DNA from: Fortiea sp. LEGE XX443
GTDB taxonomy: Bacteria; Cyanobacteriota; Cyanobacteriia; Cyanobacteriales; Nostocaceae
Length of the DNA stretch: 64,000 bases
NCBI RefSeq assembly: GCF_015206815.1
Contig: NZ_JADEXZ010000028.1
Span: forward strand, 1-64,000
Direction: 5' to 3'
In this document: one piece after another, positions 55,057 to 64,000 of the stretch
Position numbering within the stretch: the stretch's first letter is position 1
Layout: each line of letters starts with the position of its first letter
The notes under the pieces: model-generated
Told to the model about the DNA's origin: nothing
What the model saw: the letters and a program-made list of their open reading frames with translations, nothing else
The model's database searches: none
Position numbers and translations under genes: made by a program

Positions 55057-56331
55057 GTGGATATTGATTCTATACTGCAACCCTTTCAACATTTTGGCGT
55101 GAATCTGGGACTCTCGCGCATTGTCAAACTGTTGGCAAACCTCGGCAACCCCCATGACCGCATCTCCGTAATTCACGTTGCTGGTACAAATGGTAAAGGT
55201 TCTGTATGTGCTTATCTCTCTTCAGTACTTACCGAAGCAGGTTATCGTACAGGGCGTTACATTTCCCCTCATCTAGTTGATTGGACGGAACGCATTTGTA
55301 TCAATGAACAACCAATTTCTTCAGAGGAATTGAGCCAACTTTTACAAAAAGTCCAGGCCGCTGTTTCTGGTGATGACGAATATCCAACTCAGTTTGAAAT
55401 TATTACCGCAGCTGCTTGGTTGTATTTTGCCCAGCAACAAGTTGATATTGCAGTTATAGAAGTTGGGTTAGGAGGGCGTTTAGATGCTACCAATGTTTGT
55501 TCTGAGCCTTTGGTGACTGTGATTACTTCAATTAGCCGCGAACATTGGCAACAATTAGGCCCCACGGTAGCCGACATCGCCAGAGAAAAAGCCGGAATTC
55601 TCAAACCTGGGTGTCCGGTTGTGGTTGGGAGGTTGCCAAGTGATGCTGAAAAAGTTGTGCGATCGCACGCCCAAGAATTACAATGTCCCATATTTACACC
55701 ACAACCTGCACGTCAAATCTCACCAGGATGGGCAGAATATCATACACTTCAATACCCATTACCTCTACAAGGGCAAATTCAATTAACTAATTCAGCTTTA
55801 GCTTTAGCAACACTCGAAATTCTCCAACAACAAGGTTGGCAAATTCCAACATCAGCTATCATCAACGGCATGGCAAAAACTAAATGGCCAGGACGAATGC
55901 AATGGCTGACTTGGAACAATCATAAAATATTAATTGATGGCGCACATAACCCTGCTGCGGCTCAAGTCTTGCGCGATTATGTAGATAGTCTATTAAATAA
56001 TTTTTCAGATAAATCTATTTCTCAGCACTCAGTTACTTGGATAATCGGAATGCTGTCTACAAAAGAGCATAAAGAAATTTTTCAAGCTTTGCTAAAAACA
56101 GGAGATAAACTATATTTAGTCCCAGTGCCAGATAACATTTCAGCCAATCCTCTAGAATTGGCAAATATAGCTAATAATATTTGTCCAGAATTAAGTTTGT
56201 GTCATACCTGTGATGATTTATCCTCTGCATTAGAATTAGCTTTTACGGAACCCGATAATTTAGTCGTTTTGTGTGGCTCTTTGTATTTAATCGGTCATTT
56301 TTTAGGAAGCTTTGATTATCAGCATTCGTAA
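55057..56331 (+). CDS. folC: Bifunctional dihydrofolate/folylpolyglutamate synthase FolC
   Basis: FolC adds glutamate to dihydropteroate and folates. Counting from GTG 55057 the product has 424 residues, normal for the family. The ATP P-loop VAGTNGKGSVCAYLSS is near 43-58, IEVGLGGRLDATN near 134-146 and ILIDGAHNPAA near 290-300. A longer reading from 54991 runs through the repeat at 54876-55054 and is not believed. It converges with the second sugar-binding lipoprotein gene, with a hairpin between. Confidence 0.93.
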   Translation: MDIDSILQPFQHFGVNLGLSRIVKLLANLGNPHDRISVIHVAGTNGKGSVCAYLSSVLTEAGYRTGRYISPHLVDWTERICINEQPISSEELSQLLQKVQAAVSGDDEYPTQFEIITAAAWLYFAQQQVDIAVIEVGLGGRLDATNVCSEPLVTVITSISREHWQQLGPTVADIAREKAGILKPGCPVVVGRLPSDAEKVVRSHAQELQCPIFTPQPARQISPGWAEYHTLQYPLPLQGQIQLTNSALALATLEILQQQGWQIPTSAIINGMAKTKWPGRMQWLTWNNHKILIDGAHNPAAAQVLRDYVDSLLNNFSDKSISQHSVTWIIGMLSTKEHKEIFQALLKTGDKLYLVPVPDNISANPLELANIANNICPELSLCHTCDDLSSALELAFTEPDNLVVLCGSLYLIGHFLGSFDYQHS

Positions 56332-56348
56332 GTCATTTGTAAATAAAA

Positions 56349-56381
56349 ATATCCCCAACTTCTTCAAGAAGTCGGGGATAT
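56349..56381. terminator. Bidirectional terminator hairpin after folC
   Basis: Sixteen-nt arms (56349-56364 and 56366-56381) pair with one mismatch around a very small loop. They serve the convergent folC and solute-binding protein genes. Confidence 0.7.
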
Positions 56382-56394
56382 GAGTATTTCAAAT

Positions 56395-57693
56395 TTACCG
56401 ATTATTCCACTGTTGCGCTGCATCTTCAACGGCTTTATCAACAGTTTTTTGTCCTAGCATAGCAGCTTGTAAATTGTCATAAATTGCTTTTTGCAATTTC
56501 TTGAAATCTTTTAATTTTGGTGTTAATACCTCTGCCTGTTGTAATTGCGTAGCACTAATAACTCTAGCTTTTTCTACCGTGGATGCAGTAGCTGGAACAT
56601 CTTTAAAGTAGCTATCAGATAATGCTTTGGTAGTCGAAGGTAAAACATTAGCCGCTTTCGCAAAAGCTAATTGATTTTCGTCATTAGTGACAAACAAAGC
56701 AAACTTAGTAGCAGCATCAGGATGTTTGCTGGCACGAGGAATAATTATATTCATCACAGCAACATTTTTCTTACCTGTGTCACCAGTAATTTGCGGTGCT
56801 ATAGCTGAAGCTTGAGCAACTTTTGGCGCATTATTAGCTATTGTTTTCAGAAATTCTGGCCCGGAAGCTAAAAATGCTGTTTCACCTGATTGATATAAAT
56901 CAATAGCATGACGATGACCTTGGGTTAAAACCTCTTTTGGTAATAGCCCTTTTTTGTACAAGTCAACCCAATACTGAAATGCGGCTTTACCTTGTGGTGA
57001 ATTAAATGCCGCTTTACCTTCAGCATCTAATAAAGTCACCCCCATCTGTACCAAAGACTCCATCACTTCTCCAGAATCTTGCGGTACAAAAGTGATAAAG
57101 AAGGCATACTTACCAGTTTTATCTTTAATTTGTTGGGCTACCTGTGCTAATTCTGCGTAGGTAGTCGGTGGTTTACTGATACCTGCCTGTTTCAATAAAT
57201 CAGTGTTATAAATGGTTAGCCGTGTTGTGAGATACCAGGGAATCCCAAAACTTTTGCCATTCAGTGTGCTGGCTTTCCAAATGTTGGGTAAATATGCAGA
57301 ACGTACTTCTTTTGGAATTGTGGTATCTAAGTCTAACCACGCATTTCGTCCCGCTAGTTGGGATGCGAAATCTGGATTGAGGTTAACAACATCAGGTGGC
57401 GTTTTTGCGGAGACAGCTGTTAAGATTTTGTTCTCCATTGCAGACCAAGGCACATCAACCCAGTTAATTTTTACACCTGGGTTTTGTGATTCAAAATCAG
57501 AAATCAAACTTTGAAAGTAGCCCGTAAATTGAGGTTGGAGTTGCATTGTCCAAAACTCAACATTTGCTACTTCCGTTGTCGCTTGTTTTGTATCTGTGCC
57601 GACGTTGCCTGTGCTGCAACTAATAATCCAACTAGTCAATATGCCAATTATTGCCCAAGCTGTCAGTTGTTTGAATTTTTGCAATCGAATCAT
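56395..57693 (-). CDS. Extracellular sugar-binding lipoprotein of an ABC transporter (second)
   Basis: This binding lipoprotein of family 1 has 432 residues, with a hydrophobic N-terminus and lipobox IISCS near 23-27. It has NVEFWTMQLQPQFTGYFQSL near 44-63, FGIPWYLTTRLTIYNTDLLK near 148-167 and SLVQMGVTLLDAEGKAAFNS near 212-231. It resembles the protein at 4575-5945 only in fold. No permease or ATPase lies nearby, so transport partners must be elsewhere. The ligand is not known. Confidence 0.87.
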   Translation of the reverse strand: MIRLQKFKQLTAWAIIGILTSWIISCSTGNVGTDTKQATTEVANVEFWTMQLQPQFTGYFQSLISDFESQNPGVKINWVDVPWSAMENKILTAVSAKTPPDVVNLNPDFASQLAGRNAWLDLDTTIPKEVRSAYLPNIWKASTLNGKSFGIPWYLTTRLTIYNTDLLKQAGISKPPTTYAELAQVAQQIKDKTGKYAFFITFVPQDSGEVMESLVQMGVTLLDAEGKAAFNSPQGKAAFQYWVDLYKKGLLPKEVLTQGHRHAIDLYQSGETAFLASGPEFLKTIANNAPKVAQASAIAPQITGDTGKKNVAVMNIIIPRASKHPDAATKFALFVTNDENQLAFAKAANVLPSTTKALSDSYFKDVPATASTVEKARVISATQLQQAEVLTPKLKDFKKLQKAIYDNLQAAMLGQKTVDKAVEDAAQQWNNR

Positions 57694-57832
57694 TTTACCA
57701 GTATTTTCACCCTTGATAGAAATGAAAAGCTTATGGAGAATTAACGAGATTATAGGCTAATTCAATTACCCGTAAAGACGCAACATATTGCGTCGATGAT
57801 TTAAATTTTCAATTTATTAGTCCGGCGGAACT

Positions 57833-58939
57833 GTGGTGAAAAGCTTCAATAGTCTGTTTGGTAAATCTAATAAAGGGGTTGGCATCGAACTTGCACCAGA
57901 ACGGGTAAATATCGTTCAGCTACGCAAGCAGCGCCAAGGCTTAAAAATAGAATGTTTGACATCTGTACCAGTTCCAGAAGGTGTGGTAACAGATGGTCAA
58001 ATCACTGACCCCCCTACAATGGCGCAAATCATTCAGCAAGGGCTTGCTGAAAGTAAAATCAAGGCTTCTCGTGTTGCTACTGCTGTACCTGGACGAGATT
58101 CTATTGTACGTCTCATCCCAGTGCCAGCTGAGTTAGATGACAAAGAATTGCGAGAAATGGTGTTAAACCATGAAGCCGGCTTGTATCTACCATATCCCCG
58201 TGAAGAAGCTGATGTAGATTATCAAAAACTTGGGTACTTTGTAGATGAGGATGGCATTGAAAAGGTACAGGTATTGTTGGTTGCCACTCGCAAGGAGGTA
58301 ACAGATACCTATATTAGTACGTTTGAGCAGGCAGGATTGCAAATCGATGTTTTAGAGATTAACAGTTTTGCGCTGATTCGGACAATCCGTGACCAACTGC
58401 GCCAATTTGGCCCACAGGAAGCGGTGGTACTGGTTGACATTGAGTTCGACAGTACAGAAATAGCCATCATCGTGAACGGAGTACCGCAATTTTCGCGGAC
58501 TGTGCCGATTGGGACTTACCAAATGCAAGAAGCCCTAGCAAGGGCTATGAGTTTACCCACATCACGAGATATGGAACTTTTACAGGAAATGATTATTCCT
58601 GCTACTCCTATGGATGGTGGGCAAACTGGGGTGACAGGAATCAATCCTGGTATGGCAGCGATGATGAGAGTTTTGGTTGAACTAACAGATGAACTGCGGC
58701 GTTCTATCGATTTTTACCTGAATCAGAGTGAAAATTTGGAAGTGGCGCAGATTATATTAGCTGGGCCAGGCGGCGGACTACAACAGTTAGACGAGTTTTT
58801 TACACAACGCTTGAGCTTGCCAACTACCCAAATAGATCCCGTTGGGGCTTTGTCTTTGGAAATTGATGAACAAAAATACCCAGCTGCACAACGTTCTAGT
58901 TTAGCGATCGTACTTGGACTTGGAATGCGGGAGGTATAA
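57833..58939 (+). CDS. pilM: Type IV pilus assembly protein PilM
   Basis: PilM is a cytoplasmic actin-like ATP-binding protein that docks on PilN. The 368-residue product has GVGIELAPERVNIVQLRKQR near 16-35, VALPGRDSIVR-like text near 85-94 and QIILAGPGGGLQQLDEFF near 308-325. The start is GTG (57833 or 57836). It is the first gene of pilM-pilN-pilO-pilQ, which builds type IV pili for motility and DNA uptake. Confidence 0.95.
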   Translation: MVKSFNSLFGKSNKGVGIELAPERVNIVQLRKQRQGLKIECLTSVPVPEGVVTDGQITDPPTMAQIIQQGLAESKIKASRVATAVPGRDSIVRLIPVPAELDDKELREMVLNHEAGLYLPYPREEADVDYQKLGYFVDEDGIEKVQVLLVATRKEVTDTYISTFEQAGLQIDVLEINSFALIRTIRDQLRQFGPQEAVVLVDIEFDSTEIAIIVNGVPQFSRTVPIGTYQMQEALARAMSLPTSRDMELLQEMIIPATPMDGGQTGVTGINPGMAAMMRVLVELTDELRRSIDFYLNQSENLEVAQIILAGPGGGLQQLDEFFTQRLSLPTTQIDPVGALSLEIDEQKYPAAQRSSLAIVLGLGMREV

Positions 58940-58943
58940 CAGA

Positions 58944-59708
58944 ATGTACAGTCTAGATGTTAACTTTCTTAAAGACCGCCCAATTTATCAAAATAAGAAT
59001 GACAGAAAGGGGGGTAGAAAGCTTCCAACCGGAGATCCGAAACCAATTTTTTTGGGAGTTGGTTTAGGTTTATGCTTGCCCATTTGTGCAGGGGCTGGTT
59101 GGTGGATACTGCAAATGAAAAACGGTGAGCTAGAGCAGAACATATCACAGTTAGAGCAAGAAGTCAATAAATTAGATGCAGAGATAGGAATTATTAACAA
59201 AATCAAGGAAGAAACGATCGCAGTTAAAGGGGAAACTCAAAGTTTAGTGACTGTATTTGACCAGATTAGACCTTGGTCAGCGATGTTACAAGATTTGCGC
59301 GATCGCATTCCAGCCGCAGTCCAAATTGAGAACGTTCGACAAGTTCCACCCACTCCAGCAGCAGAAGGGCAGCCACCAAGCAATCCAGCTGGTGGCATCG
59401 AAATTACTGGTCTAGCTCGGTCTTTCAACGATGTCAACGATTTCTTATTGAGTCTGCAACAGTCTCAATTTTTGAAATCTTCAGATAGCAAAATTACAAC
59501 GGCAAGCTTAGTAGATGCGCCAGTCTCACCAACCGCAGCTGCATCTATAGTACCAATTAAACCGCCACAAGTAGTTAAATACACTATCCAATCGAGTTTA
59601 AGTGATGTTCCAGCTTCTGAGTTAGTGCGGGAGTTAGAGCAGAAAGGCACGGTAGGACTAGTAGCTCGAATTCGCAGTATGCAACAAACAGGAGTCATCT
59701 CGAAATGA
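58944..59708 (+). CDS. pilN: Type IV pilus assembly protein PilN
   Basis: PilN is an inner-membrane protein with a short cytoplasmic tail that binds PilM. The 254-residue product (ATG 58944, with GGGAGG upstream) starts MYSLDVNFLKDRPIY, has a membrane segment (about 34-56) and a coiled-coil (about 60-90), followed by a periplasmic domain. It overlaps pilO by 4 bp, so the two are coupled. The ORF reading from 58914 is less likely. Confidence 0.93.
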   Translation: MYSLDVNFLKDRPIYQNKNDRKGGRKLPTGDPKPIFLGVGLGLCLPICAGAGWWILQMKNGELEQNISQLEQEVNKLDAEIGIINKIKEETIAVKGETQSLVTVFDQIRPWSAMLQDLRDRIPAAVQIENVRQVPPTPAAEGQPPSNPAGGIEITGLARSFNDVNDFLLSLQQSQFLKSSDSKITTASLVDAPVSPTAAASIVPIKPPQVVKYTIQSSLSDVPASELVRELEQKGTVGLVARIRSMQQTGVISK

Positions 59709-60463
59709 CGCTGAGTGAAGATTTTAATTTTGCAGATCAAGGCGGGGAATTTGATTCAGAGACATCACCTTACCCCGTAGTATTTGGTATTACCTTCACG
59801 CCCCAAATCATTGGGTTGATTGCGGGGGTAGTAGGGCTTGCTGGGGCGTTGTTTATAGTACTCAATCTGGTGATGCCAGCATGGGAAAACTATCAGCAGC
59901 AGCAAGCAAAAAGTGGCGAACTGCAAGGACAAATTGACCAAAAAAAAGCCGCCATCAAACAAATTGATCAGGTCAAACAAGATTTAGCCCAGGCAAAGCA
60001 ACAAAAAATACAGGTTTTAGGTTTATTTGCTAACGAAAAAACTTTAGATACCTTGCTGCTGGATATGAATCGGTTAGTTGAGTCTGGTAATGCTCAAGTT
60101 CCTGCCAATGCAGTCAAAGCTAAACTCCAGAAGTTTGCGCCAGCTACTGATAAGGCAGAACCAGTTATAGATGGCTCGTTGGGGGTAGGAGTCAATGGCA
60201 AGCTGAAACGCACGAGTATCAATGTCGAAATTGTTGGTACTTACGAGCAAACCCAATCAATTTTGCGTAATATAGAGCGTTTACAGCCGTTGTTGATAGT
60301 TAAAGATTATCAGTCGGCTTTAGCTCCGGTAATAGCTAATACCCAAGCTGGCAAAGTGATACGTCAAGTAGGGCCTCCTGGAATTACTACAGCTTTCCAA
60401 ATACAGGCTTTGATGCCACTTACACCAGAAGAGGCGGCGGCGGCTAAAGTGCCTCCTCAGTAG
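59705..60463 (+). CDS. pilO: Type IV pilus assembly protein PilO
   Basis: PilO pairs with PilN across the inner membrane. The 252-residue product has a membrane helix (about 34-57), a coiled-coil part (about 60-95) and a ferredoxin-like periplasmic domain. The C-terminal extension is rich in Pro/Ala. No pilP gene is present between it and pilQ, as is usual in cyanobacteria. Confidence 0.92.
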   Translation: MTLSEDFNFADQGGEFDSETSPYPVVFGITFTPQIIGLIAGVVGLAGALFIVLNLVMPAWENYQQQQAKSGELQGQIDQKKAAIKQIDQVKQDLAQAKQQKIQVLGLFANEKTLDTLLLDMNRLVESGNAQVPANAVKAKLQKFAPATDKAEPVIDGSLGVGVNGKLKRTSINVEIVGTYEQTQSILRNIERLQPLLIVKDYQSALAPVIANTQAGKVIRQVGPPGITTAFQIQALMPLTPEEAAAAKVPPQ

Positions 60464-60596
60464 TAGTGCTGAGAAATCAGTTAACAGTAAACAGTGAATA
60501 ATAACTGATAACTGATAGCTGATAACTGTTGAAAGTGCTGAGTGCTTGTTCTCAAAAATTGTTGCTTAAAAATGTTTATAAAGTGAGGAATGAACT

Positions 60597-63029
60597 GTGA
60601 AACAACTTCACGGTAATAGTTTAATATTGGGTGCTGCTGCTTTGACATTTTTGGTAGCTCAACCAGTCTGGGCGCAGGTAACTCAAGTTAATGAAGTCAA
60701 GTTAAATCCTGTTGATGGTGGTATTAGTGTTGTTTTAAAAACATCTTCAGGTTCTCGCCCGCAAATTTTTACAACTAAAAGAGGTAAAACTTTAGTTTCT
60801 GATATTATTAATGCTCAACTACGATTACCACGAGGCAGTAACTTCCGTCAAGATAAACCTGCATCAGGAATTGCCTCTGTTGAAGTTATGCAGCTAGATG
60901 CTAATAGTATTCGGGTGATAGTGACTGGTGACAACGATGCTCCTGGTAGTCAACCAGTGGTGCGAAAAGATGACAGAATTACCCTCGGCTTTACCCCATC
61001 GACAGGAACCATCGCATCAGTACCAACAGCGCCTTCTGCTAATGTGCCTGTGCCAGTGCAACCGAGTCAAAAGCCAGATGTTCTCGTTCCTAACCCAGAA
61101 ATTAGTATTGATAGTAGACCAGCACAAGCAGCCGGGCCTGGTCAACCTGCAAGCCAAGCTCCGCCTTTTTTGCCTAGAGCCGTTGCCCCACCAGTAGGAG
61201 ATATTGCTGTTTCTGCTACAGATGCCTCTCCCAGTGTAATTGATTTAGGAACCCAAGAACGTGTTCCTCGCTTGGTGCTGAGAGATGCGCCAGTGCGCGA
61301 GGTTTTATCACTTTTGGCTCGTGCTGCTAACCTCAATTTGGCTTACATCAGCGGTGATTCTACTGCTGAAGGTCAGCAAGGCGCTGCTCCTGCTAATGGA
61401 CAAGCAAGTTCTCAAACAATCTCTTTGGATATAGAAAATGAGCCAGTGCAAGATGTGTTTAACTATGTCTTGCGCTTGAGTGGTTTAGAAGCAAATCGTA
61501 ATGGTCGTACAGTTTTTGTTGGGCCTAAGTTACCTAATTCAACTCGTGATGTTGTAGTGCGTAGTCTGCGGCTGAATCAGGTAAACGTGGGAGTCGCTTT
61601 GAACTTTTTAGTTGGTATGGGGGCTGAAAGTGCTGTAACCAGAGAACGGCAAGTTACCAACGTCACCGCTGTACCTGTTGGCGCTGGAGCTACTCCAGTA
61701 ACTCAAAGTCAGACAACTACTGAAACAAGAATTGAACGTCTAACTCTTGATGATTCTAAATACACGACACCTTTGCTAAGAGGTTTACAAGCATTAGGAG
61801 ATGAGCGTACCAATTCCATAACTTTGATTGGGCCTGCCAAACAAATTGATATAGCAGTTTCTCAACTAACACAGCTGGATATCCGCCGCCGTCAAGTGGT
61901 AGTTAATGTCAAAATTGTTGATGTTAACCTTTTAAACACCAAAAATACAAGCACTAGTTTTTCTTTTGGTGTTGGTAATAACTTTTTCGTTAATGATGGC
62001 GGTGCTGCATCTTTGAATTTTGGGGGTTCTAGACCTGCTACTAGTGCTGAGGTAGCGAGTAGTGTAACTAGTACACCAGTCATTACAAACCCAGTTCAAG
62101 GCTCCCCCTTCCTAGATCCAAATAGTTCTGTATCTATTCCAGGAACTACTCCAGGTACAGTAGTGGTAGACGCAAACGGTAACGTTACCAGAGTTGCTAA
62201 CCCAGGAGCAGGTAACTTCTATAGACCTGTTGCACCTACTGGAGACCCACTACAACCGGGTTTTTCTAATATTACTCCAGCAACAGATAACATTATTACC
62301 AGAAATGCTGATGGTACATCAACTGTCACGCAAGGCGCTCTTGGTACAGCTACCACCTCTTTGCCAACGTTATTTCAATTCCCCAGACGCTTCCTAGCTA
62401 GTTTGCAAGCTCAGGTGACTAGTGGTAATGCCAAGATATTGACAGACCCAACTTTAATTGTCCAAGAAGGTCAAACGGCTAACGTAAATCTAACTCAAGA
62501 AGTAGTAGGAAATATTAGGAACGAAATAACTCGTGGTGCTGATACCGCTATACAAACAGTTACCGCCGAGAAGACAAGTGTTGGTCTAACACTAGCTGTC
62601 AAAGTTGACAGAATTGACGATAATGGTTTTGTTTCATTATCAGTAGCACCCATTGTCAAAGCCCCTCAATCTTCGGCAGAAATTAATTTGGGAGGGGGTA
62701 GTAGCCAAACTATATTCTTAGTATCTGAACGCTCTCTTAATTCAGGCTTGATTCGTCTACGTGATGGTCAAACGTTAATTCTTTCAGGTATTATTCAAGA
62801 CCAAGACCGGGTAACTGTGTCTAAAATCCCTATTTTGGGAGACTTACCACTGATTGGTTCACTGTTTAGAAGAACAAACAAAAACAATCAGCGTAATGAG
62901 GTAATTGTGTTACTCACACCTCAAGTTATGGATGATTCGGAAAACTCTTCTTACGGCTATAACTATACACCTAGTCCAGAAGTGCGGAACGTGCTTGAGC
63001 GTCGTGGGTTGAGTGCGCCTAAGCGGTAA
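60597..63029 (+). CDS. pilQ: Type IV pilus secretin PilQ
   Basis: PilQ is the outer-membrane channel of the type IV pilus. The 810-residue product has a signal peptide (to about 26, VWAQ), an AMIN domain (about 30-140), a Pro-rich linker and a secretin/STN short domain (about 220-305). The secretin domain follows (about 410-790), with SVGLTLAVKVDRIDDNGFVS and LIRLRDGQTLILSGII. The start is GTG. A hairpin at 63039-63067 ends the operon. Confidence 0.95.
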   Translation: MKQLHGNSLILGAAALTFLVAQPVWAQVTQVNEVKLNPVDGGISVVLKTSSGSRPQIFTTKRGKTLVSDIINAQLRLPRGSNFRQDKPASGIASVEVMQLDANSIRVIVTGDNDAPGSQPVVRKDDRITLGFTPSTGTIASVPTAPSANVPVPVQPSQKPDVLVPNPEISIDSRPAQAAGPGQPASQAPPFLPRAVAPPVGDIAVSATDASPSVIDLGTQERVPRLVLRDAPVREVLSLLARAANLNLAYISGDSTAEGQQGAAPANGQASSQTISLDIENEPVQDVFNYVLRLSGLEANRNGRTVFVGPKLPNSTRDVVVRSLRLNQVNVGVALNFLVGMGAESAVTRERQVTNVTAVPVGAGATPVTQSQTTTETRIERLTLDDSKYTTPLLRGLQALGDERTNSITLIGPAKQIDIAVSQLTQLDIRRRQVVVNVKIVDVNLLNTKNTSTSFSFGVGNNFFVNDGGAASLNFGGSRPATSAEVASSVTSTPVITNPVQGSPFLDPNSSVSIPGTTPGTVVVDANGNVTRVANPGAGNFYRPVAPTGDPLQPGFSNITPATDNIITRNADGTSTVTQGALGTATTSLPTLFQFPRRFLASLQAQVTSGNAKILTDPTLIVQEGQTANVNLTQEVVGNIRNEITRGADTAIQTVTAEKTSVGLTLAVKVDRIDDNGFVSLSVAPIVKAPQSSAEINLGGGSSQTIFLVSERSLNSGLIRLRDGQTLILSGIIQDQDRVTVSKIPILGDLPLIGSLFRRTNKNNQRNEVIVLLTPQVMDDSENSSYGYNYTPSPEVRNVLERRGLSAPKR

Positions 63030-63038
63030 TTTAATTCT

Positions 63039-63067
63039 TAGAGATGTAGCGCAATGCTACGTCTCTA
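63039..63067. terminator. Hairpin after pilQ
   Basis: Twelve-nt arms pair around a 5-nt loop with one G-T pair (63039-63050 and 63056-63067). It lies 10 bp past the pilQ stop. The sequence belongs to a common Nostoc-type palindrome (gtagcgcaatgctac). Confidence 0.6.
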
Positions 63068-63108
63068 CATATCGTGTAATAACGAAAAATAATTGCTGAA
63101 AGGAAATT

Positions 63109-63216
63109 ATGATTGGTGTAGAGGCATCAAAACGCTGTGAGATGATTGATAGTGATACTGTTTTTCATCAAATACAGGCGAAATTAGAACAACGTCGTCA
63201 GCGCCAAGGTGCATGA
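63109..63216 (+). CDS. Small ORF (35 aa) before vapBC
   Basis: An ATG at 63109 with AGGAAA upstream opens 35 codons, starting MIGVEASKRCEMIDSDTVFH and ending LEQRRQRQGA. It may be a fragment of an antitoxin or an unrelated small gene. I cannot assign it. Confidence 0.3.
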   Translation: MIGVEASKRCEMIDSDTVFHQIQAKLEQRRQRQGA

Positions 63217-63236
63217 GTAATAAAGGTTAAACACTA

Positions 63237-63494
63237 ATGCACAGTATTAAATTAACGAAGCGTGTCGGTGAAGATGGAATTTTACATTTAGATATCCCCG
63301 TGGGAATAGCGGATAGAGAAGTAGAAATCATGGTGATTTATCAACCAATAGAAATACCAAAACAGCACAAAACGCCAGAAGAATTAGGCTGGCCTCCTGG
63401 TTTTCTTGAGCAAACTGCTGGTTGTTTAGCAGATGACCCAATTCAAAGATATCCTCAAGGCGAATACGAAGAAAGAGAGCCGTTATTGGAATGA
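63237..63494 (+). CDS. Antitoxin of a VapBC pair
   Basis: The 85-residue product starts MHSIKLTKRVGEDGILHLDI, a DNA-binding beta-strand look similar to DUF104/AF2212-type antitoxins. It ends in an acidic toxin-binding tail. It overlaps the toxin gene by 4 bp (ATGA), the usual antitoxin-toxin order. Confidence 0.75.
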   Translation: MHSIKLTKRVGEDGILHLDIPVGIADREVEIMVIYQPIEIPKQHKTPEELGWPPGFLEQTAGCLADDPIQRYPQGEYEEREPLLE

Positions 63495-63898
63495 TTTATT
63501 TGTTAGATACTAACGCTTGTATTGTTTATTTAAATCGCCCTATGTCTGGCGTGAGACAAAAAATACGATCGCTGTCGCCACAAGATATTGCTGTGTGTTC
63601 TGTGGTGAAAGCTGAACTATTTTATGGTGCAATGAGAAGTAACAATCCTACACGTACTCTAACTTTACAAGAAGCATTTCTGAAGAATTTTGTGTCGTTG
63701 CCCTTTGATGATGGAGCAGCCAAGATTTATGGGAGGATTCGGGCTGAGTTGGCTGCTAGTGGTACGCCGATTGGCCCGTATGATGTGCAGATTGCTGCTA
63801 TTGTAATAGCGAATAATTTAATATTAATTACGCATAATACGCGGGAATTTAGTCGAGTGAATGGGTTGCAGATAGAGGATTGGGAAAAAGAGAATTGA
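63491..63898 (+). CDS. vapC: PIN-domain toxin VapC
   Basis: VapC toxins are ribonucleases with acidic active sites. The 135-residue product has YLLDTNACIVYL (D6) near 3-14, AELFYGAMRS near 41-50, YDVQIAAIVIANNLILITHN near 98-117 and TREFSRVNGLQIEDW at the end, as in the family. Active-site Asp and Glu are visible. With the upstream antitoxin it forms a type II toxin-antitoxin system. The target RNA is not known. Confidence 0.9.
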   Translation: MIYLLDTNACIVYLNRPMSGVRQKIRSLSPQDIAVCSVVKAELFYGAMRSNNPTRTLTLQEAFLKNFVSLPFDDGAAKIYGRIRAELAASGTPIGPYDVQIAAIVIANNLILITHNTREFSRVNGLQIEDWEKEN

Positions 63899-64000
63899 TA
63901 AATAATAGACTTGTCCGTGTCTGTGGGTCAGCCTCAATCATCTCATTATTTAGCGACACCTAAATTTTTGAGTGCTTTTGCCAAAAACTGATACTGTTCT

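Overview
The window is chromosomal DNA from a cyanobacterium, most likely a filamentous heterocyst-forming type (Nostoc/Anabaena/Calothrix group). The evidence is a psbY gene for a photosystem II subunit, a Gap2-type glyceraldehyde-3-phosphate dehydrogenase, IctB, CruF (myxol-type carotenoid glycosides), a CyaC-type adenylate cyclase, a cyanobacterial exosortase, many HIP1 octamers (gcgatcgc) and heptameric tandem repeats of the STRR kind. I see no phage, plasmid or rRNA. One tRNA gene is present.

Layout. 1-12.4 kb: lspA and bioY, cruF, ribosomal genes rplU-rpmA, an orphan sugar-binding lipoprotein, yebC, an Rpn/DUF2887 nuclease-like gene, two flavin monooxygenases around a GDSL hydrolase, then a patch of two decayed transposases and tRNA-Gly(UCC). 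12.4-19.9 kb: a TonB-like protein, the large multidomain cyclase CyaC, an acetyltransferase and an unknown gene, with long AT-rich spacers. 20-29.6 kb: a minus-strand envelope/exopolysaccharide operon with a DegT aminotransferase, exosortase, exosortase-associated protein, Wza-like export protein and Wzc-like chain-length/kinase protein. A NACHT NTPase with a repeat-built membrane domain and its small partner sit inside this operon. 30-42.5 kb: a degenerate histidine kinase, ictB, a WGxxGxxG small protein, smpB, a LuxR-type response regulator, a low-molecular-weight phosphatase, ybaB, murB-murC, nadD, gap2 and thiL.

42.7-45.3 kb is an accessory patch: a MITE, a DUF29 gene and a methyltransferase/HNH restriction pair. 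45.3-57.7 kb: an Hsp70-like gene, uvsE, map, a cupredoxin, a two-unit M16 protease, a VOC protein, a TIGR02652-like gene, a gamma-carbonic anhydrase, psbY, folC and a second orphan sugar-binding lipoprotein. 57.8-63.0 kb: the type IV pilus assembly operon pilM-pilN-pilO-pilQ, followed by a vapBC toxin-antitoxin pair.

The best candidate for an under-described system is the NACHT protein plus its 147-aa partner, wedged between the exosortase and its usual accessory protein (24.8-27.4 kb). The next most interesting items are a two-copy 131-bp MITE (1384 and 42741), a histidine kinase whose phospho-acceptor histidine is a glutamine, and a 44-bp perfect palindrome at 17.8 kb. Several genes too short for a 60-aa cutoff are annotated: psbY, a 51-aa ORF upstream of murC, a 55-aa ORF coupled to the TIGR02652-like gene, and a 35-aa ORF before vapBC.
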